Assembly (NCBI GenBank): GCA_002633005.1
Contig: NMRA01000251.1
Coordinates: 142,414-185,699 of the forward strand
Reading direction: 5' to 3'
DNA from: Phoronis australis
Lineage: Eukaryota; Phoronida; Phoronidae
DNA length: 43,286 bases
Positions 38,115 to 43,286 of this stretch are shown here, piece after piece; the stretch's first letter is position 1; each line of letters begins with the position of its first letter. The position numbers and the translations under genes were made by a program. The notes under the pieces were generated by a model, which saw nothing but the letters and a program-made list of their open reading frames with translations, ran no database searches and had not been told where the DNA came from.

Positions 38115-40545
38115 TTTTTTAATACGAAATCACTACGATAACGCGCATACTGGGTTCCCGAGTCACATCGTGCGCTCCAGCAATGAAACTGACAATGCAA
38201 TGAGCTAGTGCACTGCTATTCCTATTTGTGGGTCCAAACCGCGTCGTCAATTGGGCCCAAAATGGTATCTCTAAACATCGAAATAGCTAAGAGATAGAAA
38301 ATCATTAAATTGCCATGTTCCTCAGGTTTAAATTTTTAGTGTCCACGGATTGAGGTGACCCCATTTTCTTTTTTGTCTCGTTTTAAATATTCACAAAATT
38401 CACGTAATCACAATGAAATTGCAAATTATTGCAGGGGATCTGACTGCGCTGATGTCTAGGAGAAAATGGACGATTCGTCATTCGCTATGCACACCCTGAA
38501 CATGTACATGTAGTGCTAAGAAATTGTTCTCATGTTTGACATCTGGACAGATTGAGAGCAGAAAGCCTTTCAACAGTATAGGGACGATCGTTTGATAAGG
38601 TGACCACGTGAATTACAATGGCAACATCCCTTATACTCAGGAATCTCGCGAGTAAATTATAAGTGGTCAACTGCTTCGCTTGTAATGCATGGCGATATCT
38701 CCCGAAGTCATGCAATTTTACCAGGTCTTTGGGTCTACGGAACGCTGCTCTGCACCCCGTCATTTCCATGCGAAAAACTTTTGCTTCACTTGCAACGATG
38801 ATTTATAGTGTTGATGCGGGCTAAGAAATACAAGCTTACCAAGGATATCCACGAACATTAATAACTAAGCATTCCAGTTCATACACCTGTACTCAGATGG
38901 AAATTGGGTGGCATGGAAAATGGATATCTCACCTGCTAAAGGTATCTTACCTGCTAAAATGAGTCTTTTAGACTCTGTGGTATTACAGGCCTTTGGAATG
39001 CAAATGCCAGTAGTGATGCGTGGACGCTGGAAATGATACAATATTACCGTCAATGGGAGTCTTCAGATAACTTTAAAGTAATAGCCTGACATTACCACTT
39101 CTAACAATGATTATTAAAACAAGACCTTCGATTCACACGGCCATTCACTTTTTGCCGGGGGGGGTACAAATGTATGTTGCAATTGGAGTATTGCTAGGAA
39201 AGGCAATACAATACTCCAGCAAACAGCAACTTCAAACAATTGCAATTTCAAAAATCAACAAATTATCATGTATCATCGGACTGTCAGTTTAGTATTTCAT
39301 AATTTTAACAATCAGAAAATTTGACCAAGAACGCTTGCTTAATCACTTCAAGAAGCAGGGTTAGTTCTAGTCTGCGTTAGTGTGGTCGGGTGAAATTGTG
39401 TTTCGACAGCTCTAAGTTGAAAAAACATGGTGTCAGTGAAGGTGTCATATTTTCCACACGAAACAAGTTTCTGTCAGGCAGTCACGCACTTGTTTGAACT
39501 AGAGCCAACGGAAGAGTGGTGCGTGCGAAGAAGTGGTTGCTTACGATTTACATATATAGTCGTTAGCGACCAATATGAAGGTGTTCGAGGCAGGCTTGGC
39601 AAGGTAAGACGTGTATAACTTCAAGTTAATACATTTATATGGTTTTGAAGCAAATTCAGGTATTTCGCTAAATTTGATGTTGGCAGGCGCATACTTATTT
39701 TCTTCATTCCGGGCGCGAACCAGAACGAAGTGCGTTTTAATCCATAGGCAGAATCGTGTATCAGGAAGAACGTTAATTACTAAAATTGATTCGGTCTGAA
39801 GAATTAGAAATAATTGATAATTCACTTACATAGTACTTAGAGAGAGATATGGGACTGGGCACATGTGTGAAGCAGTATTGACCTTCAAAAGGAAGCGAGC
39901 CGTCGTTCGAGTTTGCCTCAACGCATTCTCGGTAAGATCCCAAGCTGAGAGTTCTCCCATCTCTCAGCAGCGAAGAAGGCAATTTTCCAAAAGAATCGAT
40001 TACTAGAATGAACAACAGTAACATTGCTTCTTGGAAAGCACATGTAAGTTACATCAGGTTTACTTGCAATTCAAAGTACATGTAAGATTATTACTCATGT
40101 AGCCTACAAGAGTACCACGCAAGTGTCTGGTAGAGTTTATACCAAATTAACAGCAAGTATGCCTGAGAGGAATTGTACCTTTAATCGCCCATGGCTGTTT
40201 GTTTAAGAGTCCCAGAAGTAGGGCCTGGTATGACTTGAGACATGAATCTGACACGCCGTCAACGGTCCAACCACCTGCGGTATCATTTCCAGCTGCTACC
40301 GGCTCCTTTGCATACTGAATTGCCTCAATTACATTTGGGTATTCCTCAAAAAATGAAATTCTCTCTGCCGCCGCCTCTTTTTTCCATTGGAAGTTCGATA
40401 GTTCCTGAACACCGTGGTGGTATTCCGTAAGGAGCGAGAACTGTTGTTGTTTGAGACTATCCTGCCATTCGTCGAAGTCATTCAAGCTGAAAACACCAGC
40501 AATGAAGAGGAAGAGGGCTATCACTTTATCGGTTTTCAAAATCAT
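22896..40545 (-). CDS. Gene B: NRF-6-like membrane acyltransferase (15 exons)
   Basis: Complete split gene, 742 aa, tandem paralogue of gene A. Coding exons, 5' to 3': 40545-40179, 40002-39830, 39026-38951, 37857-37731, 36949-36789, 36423-36253, 35683-35590, 35126-35034, 34617-34455, 32704-32625, 32336-32217, 32062-31921, 30906-30705, 24649-24507, 23012-22896. The sum is 2229 nt, all junctions are in frame, and intron phases are identical to gene A at all 14 sites. Seen: signal peptide (MILKTDKVIALFLFIAGVFS), NRF domain (KQPWAIK/VIDSFGK, LGSYRECVE, GQYC, GICIPKAC), helix ISLILIAVAAGTFFDVF, and AT3 core with CLNGIR (R336-X10-H347), RWTFQ, VDTFFLMSGLL, WWTNALY, GWSWYLANDMQFY, RPWTR, YGLF, LTYCAYLVHP, FEAPIMGLEKALLG. 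Probable role: membrane acyl transfer or lipid handling, as in the NRF-6 family; substrate unknown. Intron 13 (24650-30704) contains another gene. Confidence 0.9.
23013..24506 (-). other. Gene B intron 14, no feature seen
   Basis: 1.5 kb, very AT-rich around 23100-23700. No exon or repeat recognised. Confidence 0.6.
24507..24649 (-). CDS. Gene B exon 14: LSRLTYCAYLVHP
   Basis: Residues 657-704. YINELLSWSVMGPLSRLTYC, then AYLVHPCVMTWFYYTQ. Acceptor ATTAAAG, donor ATA|GTAAGT, phase 0. Same length and phase as gene A exon 14. Confidence 0.9.
25017..25022 (-). terminator. Poly(A) signal of the peripherin-like gene
   Basis: AATAAA on the minus strand, about 55 nt past the TAA of the peripherin-like gene. 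A transcript of gene B must read through it. Confidence 0.55.
25078..25781 (-). CDS. Peripherin-like exon 4: long charged C-terminal tail
   Basis: Residues 302-535. Begins DDGQVPDVQECFELYDQDWG and continues as a Lys/Arg/Glu/Asn-rich, probably disordered tail ending IRIAGNH and TAA. Acceptor CATTTCAG. Joined to exon 3 by frame (G|TT gives Val) and by lack of any other partner. Confidence 0.75.
25078..30264 (-). CDS. Peripherin-2/ROM1-like tetraspanin, nested in gene B intron 13
   Basis: Complete four-exon gene, 535 aa: 30264-29702, 28761-28524, 26784-26682, 25781-25078. Four membrane helices lie around residues 16-42, 60-80, 94-122 and 245-277. The large extracellular loop carries QIEHSCCG (CCG at 160-162), DWFATEW, VPFSCCDP (204-205), RPC (213) and LGC (240). 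The QIE-x-x-CCG, DWF-x-x-xW and VPFSCC-x-P-x-x-x-RPC pattern is that of peripherin-2/ROM1 rather than a general tetraspanin. After helix 4, RLLQTSLE and GWLL (297-300) also match peripherins. The last 233 residues form a long charged, low-complexity tail not found in the shorter vertebrate proteins (about 350 aa). Vertebrate relatives bend photoreceptor disc membranes; the role here is unknown. Six cysteines are present in the loop. The vertebrate unpaired cysteine before the CCG motif is absent. Confidence 0.87.
26300..26574 (+). mobile_element. Partial relative of the 41861 MITE
   Basis: Shares ATGCAACGCCCCT near the middle and the right end AACTTAGTTCAGTCC ... GGACTGTTTCATGCAACC with the element at 41861-42266. 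The left inverted repeat is missing or too diverged. Lies in an intron of the peripherin-like gene. The 71-codon plus frame inside it is not a gene. Confidence 0.5.
26682..26784 (-). CDS. Peripherin-like exon 3: helix 4 end and GWLL motif
   Basis: Residues 268-301. MVSLIVSRLLQTSLETL and ATFGWLLG. Too short for routine ORF scans. Found from the acceptor (TTTTGTAG), the donor (GGAG|GTACG) and homology. Phase 1. Confidence 0.82.
28524..28761 (-). CDS. Peripherin-like exon 2: rest of loop and helix 4 start
   Basis: Residues 188-267. RNETQNASKRDSVPFSCCDP, RPCIH, then LGCKESLSMFFSFNLAF. Includes two N-glycosylation sequons (NET, NAS). Acceptor TTATAG, donor CTTCAG|GTAAAC, phase 0. Confidence 0.87.
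29702..30264 (-). CDS. Peripherin-like exon 1: helices 1-3 and CCG motif
   Basis: Residues 1-187. ATG, a basic N-terminus (TKKKRRF), three helices and half of the large loop. The frame starts at the first ATG (MGLPKVIMTK); a second ATG at codon 8 is an alternative. Donor GATAG|GTAAG, phase 2. Confidence 0.87.
30705..30906 (-). CDS. Gene B exon 13: three-helix block
   Basis: Residues 590-656. GLGWTLAAFFCTSTLYGLF, then GEGKSFTLEVSALYN, SLGVGWLIFACSTGYG. Donor GGGG|GTAAG, phase 1. The next gene B exon is 6 kb away, beyond a nested gene. Confidence 0.92.
31921..32062 (-). CDS. Gene B exon 12: YVRPWTRVGPYVVG
   Basis: Residues 542-589. ILYVRPWTRVGPYVVGVYVG plus the following helix end. Donor TGG|GTAAGT, phase 0. 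Confidence 0.92.
32217..32336 (-). CDS. Gene B exon 11: helix and FGPNG loop
   Basis: Residues 502-541. WPIAGSIISFLFMLGCLITR, then SSYNGFGPNGIVPPL. Seven codons shorter than gene A exon 11. Acceptor GTTTCAG, donor AACCA|GTATGT, phase 2. Confidence 0.88.
32625..32704 (-). CDS. Gene B exon 10: CMGWSWYLANDMQF
   Basis: Residues 476-501. The most conserved block of the family. Same 80-nt length as gene A exon 10, but without the donor repeat. Donor TACAG|GTGTG, phase 2. Confidence 0.93.
33432..33690 (+). repeat. Dispersed repeat copy 2 (gene B intron 9)
   Basis: Begins CTCGAACGAGCACC and aligns to the copy at 12906-13115 for roughly 130 nt before diverging. The open plus-strand frames here are shadows. 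Confidence 0.6.
34455..34617 (-). CDS. Gene B exon 9: RLTPAY ... WWTNALYVNN
   Basis: Residues 421-475. LTPAYMLVLMVYYCLLKY, GDGPLW, C-x-x-NWWTNALYVNN. Acceptor TTGCTTAG, donor AAAATG|GTAGG, phase 0. Confidence 0.92.
35034..35126 (-). CDS. Gene B exon 8: SGLLVAYLTL helix
   Basis: Residues 390-420. S-GLLVAYLTLSELEKRQGRL and WLMFYVHRYV. Acceptor TTTTCAG, donor GTGAG|GTACG, phase 2. Confidence 0.9.
35590..35683 (-). CDS. Gene B exon 7: RWTFQ / SVDTFF
   Basis: Residues 359-389. FKRFVERWTFQAIVNATLSV, then DTFFLM. Contains the sequon NAT. Acceptor TTTTAAG, donor ATGAG|GTACG, phase 2. Confidence 0.9.
36170..36252 (-). repeat. G-rich GGT/GGC repeat at the start of gene B intron 6
   Basis: Imperfect GGTGGT/GGCGGT runs on the transcribed strand directly after the exon 6 donor, extending the frame as a Gly-rich artefact. 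G-runs just inside introns often promote donor recognition. Confidence 0.75.
36253..36423 (-). CDS. Gene B exon 6: AT3 domain start with R-X10-H
   Basis: Residues 302-358. VLEKIIRSFSLYSNA and CLNGIRFLSMTWVILGHT (R336, H347). The donor TACA|GTAAG is followed at once by an imperfect G-rich GGT/GGC repeat in the intron. Phase 1. Confidence 0.92.
36789..36949 (-). CDS. Gene B exon 5: first transmembrane helix
   Basis: Residues 248-301. Helix AIISLILIAVAAGTFFDVF, then an acidic/Thr-rich cytoplasmic linker. G-T-(F/L)-(F/Y)-D-V after the helix is typical of the family. Acceptor CCTTTCAG, donor CCGG|GTAGG, phase 1. Confidence 0.87.
37731..37857 (-). CDS. Gene B exon 4: extracellular linker
   Basis: Residues 206-247. 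IYLQNDLHIPLPFNASARHF, then GIDTCVPTERPYDNKANVA, with an N-glycosylation sequon (NAS). Acceptor GTTTCAG, donor CCAT|GTAAGTT, phase 2. Confidence 0.85.
38053..38112. repeat. (AT)n microsatellite, about 60 bp
   Basis: Uninterrupted AT dinucleotides, in gene B intron 3. Confidence 0.98.
38933..38958 (-). repeat. 18-bp duplicated splice donor in gene B exon 3
   Basis: TTTAGCAGGTAAGATACC is followed by TTTAGCAGGTGAGATATC on the minus strand. Two usable donors sit 18 nt apart, in frame, without a stop. Confidence 0.85.
38951..39026 (-). CDS. Gene B exon 3: GICIPKAC motif
   Basis: Residues 181-205, RPRITTGICIPKACNTTESK. Two near-identical donors follow, TTTAGCAG|GTAAG at 38951 and TTTAGCAG|GTGAG at 38933. 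The second would add six residues in frame (GKIPLA). Phase 1 either way. Confidence 0.86.
39830..40002 (-). CDS. Gene B exon 2: NRF domain core
   Basis: Residues 123-180. VIDSFGKLPSSLL, LSLGSYRECVEA and FEGQYCFTH. Acceptor TTCTAG, donor TAT|GTAAGTG, phase 0. Confidence 0.92.
40179..40545 (-). CDS. Gene B exon 1: signal peptide and start of NRF domain
   Basis: Residues 1-122. The leader is followed by a charged, Gln/Glu-rich stretch and SDSCLKSYQALLLGLLNKQPWA. ATG at 40545 is chosen because it opens the signal peptide; the in-frame ATG at 40611 would bury it. Donor AAAG|GTACAA, phase 1. Confidence 0.87.
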
Positions 40546-41147
40546 GCCAGGTGATTCAAAACCATTCAACAGATAGGAAATAAATAATACATTCATATCC
40601 ATAAAACGCATGTATTTATAGTGTAGATATCAGCACCCTGTACCGGCATTATCTTGGCAATGTCCCGTGATTCCCTACTCTGAAAACAGTTAAGCGCCAA
40701 AGTGTAGCCCGAATGTAAAGCCTACTTCGGAGGCGACAGATGACAATTCTGCTAAGTTCCTAACAACAAAGCATTTCATTATTATGAATCATGACACACG
40801 TTTTCTTTCATAGTTTTGTATGGCCTTGAAATAAAACGTGCTCCATCAGTCGGAGGTTAACCGTAATTTCTTTGTTTACAAAGGATAATATACTCTGTTA
40901 AGTATTGGGTCTACCATCTGTAGATGTAAATGTAATTCAGTAAATCTTTGAGGTAACAGAGTACAATGGGTTTAATTATCATGTGAGGATAAAAGATAGT
41001 GTGGAATGGAATCAGAGTGATTGCGACACAATGTACACTATAACAACCGTCATGTGAGGATTTTATGAATATGGTTTACGCTACTGTATGACGGGTACTA
41101 GACCCAAGTACCGAGAAAAAATAATTATGATAGGCATACGTTACATT
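40546..41147. other. 5' flank of gene B
   Basis: Presumed promoter and 5' UTR side of gene B. No clear promoter element seen; the exon 1 frame remains open to 40611. Confidence 0.4.
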
Positions 41148-41163
41148 GGGGGGGGGGGGGGGG
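41148..41163. repeat. Poly-G tract (16 G)
   Basis: Homopolymer of 16 G, just before a perfect hairpin. Confidence 0.98.
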
Positions 41164-41184
41164 TTATCAAAATTTTCTTGCCAG

Positions 41185-41222
41185 AGCTATCACTTACCAC
41201 ATTTAAGCCGTAAGTGATAGCT
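41185..41222. repeat. Perfect 13-bp hairpin
   Basis: AGCTATCACTTAC pairs perfectly with GTAAGTGATAGCT across a 12-nt loop. Could be a small inverted-repeat element end or a structured site. No terminator or small-RNA context is visible. Confidence 0.85.
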
Positions 41223-41860
41223 TTTTAAAATCGTTGTGGTAGTTTACTGTCAGCTAAGTGACCCAGTTGTAGAATCGGAATCAAAACCAGCCGTACCAAA
41301 ACACCGGAAGTCAACTAGTACTGGAACCCATCCGACCTATCAACATTCACCTAGTGGTCAGCTTCAAAGCTGTTGCAGAATACCATGGGTGGTTGTGGAA
41401 ATCGCTTCCCTCTAAGTTGCATTTCCACCGCTGTAATTGCATGAAAACGAATTTTAACACCAGTCTTTTATTTTCACGAAACCGGGCACATGCTCTTAGT
41501 TACGGTATTAGAGTTCTTCACCCGTTACAAAAAGAGGAACCACCATCCTGTCGGGAACTCGCATTACAGCTTATTGTAACCGGGACAAGTCATCGAGTTC
41601 AACAGTTTTTGTCTATGTAGTTACATTTCAAAACGGAATCTCGCTTCAGACATTTGTGGCGGCAGACGCATGGAACTGAACAAGTCACATGCGAATTGGT
41701 GTCGGTTACTCCAGAAATGAAGACATCAATCAAATTATGATTGTGAGTTTTCGATTATTGTTTTCTGTTATCACTGTTCGTACAAGCACTCTAAGCGACG
41801 ACTCAAAATATGCGAGGCTGCACTGCAAGTTACATGTATATAAATGGGGAGTAAGTGCGT

Positions 41861-42266
41861 GGTTGCATGGAACAGTACCAAATAGAGATTCAGCTAATTT
41901 GCCTAAAATATGTTGAGTATTTTTGAAATAGAAAAAATACCAATTGTGATTTCTTAGACAATTTTAATTTGAATATTAAGTTATTTTTGACTTTGATATA
42001 ACTCAGCAATAAACTCTACGTTAAGTTTTCAATATCATTGGAAATATATATGCAACGCCCCTAAGTTAGGAACTACATACCTCTTTAGTTTAAGTGACAT
42101 AAGGGCTCATTTTATACTTATATCATTGTAAAGTGTTCTTAATCGTAGAATTCCCCAAAAATACAATTGTAGACAGACATCACACATGTGTGTAAAGAGC
42201 GACACCTACAGGCATAAGATTTAAGCAACTTAGTTGAATCCATTTCGGGGACTGTTTTATGCAACC
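41861..42266. mobile_element. MITE with about 45-bp terminal inverted repeats
   Basis: Left end GGTTGCATGGAACAGT ... GATTCAGCTAATTTGC pairs with the right end (GCAACTTAGTTGAATCC ... ACTGTTTTATGCAACC) at about three quarters of positions. 406 bp, AT-rich inside, no transposase frame. No clear target-site duplication. A relative is at 26300-26574. Confidence 0.7.
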
Positions 42267-42673
42267 GGGTGCCATATCCCATATACAAGGAAGCTGCCTT
42301 CAGAGCATCTGAAAGGGATGCGTGGATATGTGACAAATGATAGCATACAGTGTACATGTAACATACAAGCGACTGGGCATAGGCCTGCACTGTTATCTTC
42401 TTCCCTGACCGCAAGGAATTTTACCCAGATCGGTGTAAATTCTGTACACGTGTTCCCATCTCAAGGTATCCATTCACGTATTCAATGCAAAAACTTTGGG
42501 TCTGTTGTGGTTACTACTACGCTGCACGTCCAAGGACAGACGTTATCATCATCATAGTTAGTGTAATAGTGAGGATTACTGCAGTCGGTGCTATCGTTTT
42601 CTTGACTGTTTTTGGATGTTCTTTTGATCGCTGGCCTTAGATTTACCGTTGCCGTCAATATGTTGCAGCCCAA
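42267..42673. other. Intergenic, nothing firm
   Basis: A minus-strand frame (42673-42482) has ENDSTDCSNPHYY but no splice or homology support. Confidence 0.4.
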
Positions 42674-42843
42674 TCATTGTTCCTTCACTTTCCCCATGCG
42701 ATTTTTCCCAACAGTGGTCTCGACTTGCAACTTTAGCAGATTTTCTTGGGCAGTTTCTCCTCCACACATTTCATGTACATGTACGATAACAGTAACAAAG
42801 CTTTCTGACTTATCTTTACTGGCTTCACCATTTGATACACTGT
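42674..42843 (-). CDS. Possible last coding exon of an unknown minus-strand gene
   Basis: A good acceptor (GTGTTTTTTTCAG) leads into a 56-codon frame ending in TGA: DSVSNGEASKDKSES, FVTVIVHVHEMCGG, ETAQENLLKL. Upstream exons would lie beyond the window end. I do not recognise the family. A second frame is also open for 35 codons, so this is tentative. Confidence 0.3.
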
Positions 42844-43272
42844 CTGAAAAAAACACACGTGAACACAGGACTTGCGACATATCTAGCCTACCTCGTCGTC
42901 CACAAGCAAGGCGAATAGAATGGTAGAGTTGAGTAAGGCTAGGACCTATGCTAGGACCTCGCTAAAATCTAACCAAAATCACGTGTTCTCATAAAAAATA
43001 CACAGCAATATGCCACGTAATCCCTCGAAGTCCTGCTTCTTAGCGAAGTTCTAGCGTTACTGAACTCTCCTCTAATACATGTATGTCTTTTTACATTGTT
43101 GAATCTTCATTCCAATGACGTAATTTGCGATTGGAAACTGTCCATGGGGCCACACATGATTGTCCAGAATTTTGCAACTAAGTGGTAGTTCTCTCAAGAT
43201 GACTGTTAACGCTTTGTTAAGTGGCTGATCTACTGTCGGACTTGATGTCCTCTCTGTCCATAGGTGGATTCA

Positions 43273-43286
43273 GGGGGGGGGGGGGG
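43273..43286. repeat. Poly-G run at the window edge
   Basis: At least 14 G, cut by the window end. May be a genuine homopolymer or an assembly/contig edge effect. Confidence 0.9.

Overview
The window looks like animal nuclear DNA. It is AT-rich, its genes are split by GT-AG introns, and it carries several mobile-element relics, minisatellites and microsatellites. The gene families (NRF-6-like acyltransferases, a peripherin-like tetraspanin) and an L1/Tx1-like LINE relic fit an invertebrate. A cnidarian such as a stony coral is my best guess, but this is inference. All three convincing genes lie on the minus strand, so they read from high to low coordinates.

Layout: 1-4561 is intergenic and holds a decayed LINE 3' part (about 1990-3400) beside a 15-bp minisatellite. 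Positions 4562-17360 hold gene A, a complete 15-exon 'nose resistant to fluoxetine' (NRF-6)-like membrane acyltransferase of 743 residues. Positions 17361-22895 are intergenic, with a roughly 0.7-kb foldback palindrome (18165-18870), a tRNA-like SINE head (about 20545) and a possible LINE-derived ORF. Positions 22896-40545 hold gene B, a second complete 15-exon NRF-6-like gene of 742 residues. Its 6-kb intron 13 contains a complete four-exon gene on the same strand (25078-30264), a peripherin-2/ROM1-like tetraspanin of 535 residues. Positions 40546-43286 hold a poly-G tract, a perfect hairpin, a TIR element (MITE) and perhaps the last exon of another minus-strand gene.

I joined the exons by hand, using GT-AG signals, reading-frame continuity and family motifs. 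Both NRF genes come out with 15 exons and the same phase at all 14 introns, which marks them as tandem duplicates. Their proteins are diverged, and exons 7, 8, 10, 13 and 14 have identical lengths. Each protein has a signal peptide, an extracellular cysteine-bearing NRF domain and a multi-pass acyltransferase-3 (AT3) domain with the R-X10-H motif.

The most unusual features are four. A 45-bp repeat in gene A has copied an exon end together with its 5' splice site six times. The peripherin-like gene is nested on the same strand inside gene B. Gene B exon 3 has a duplicated in-frame splice donor. The octamer TACATGTA appears far more often than expected across the window.
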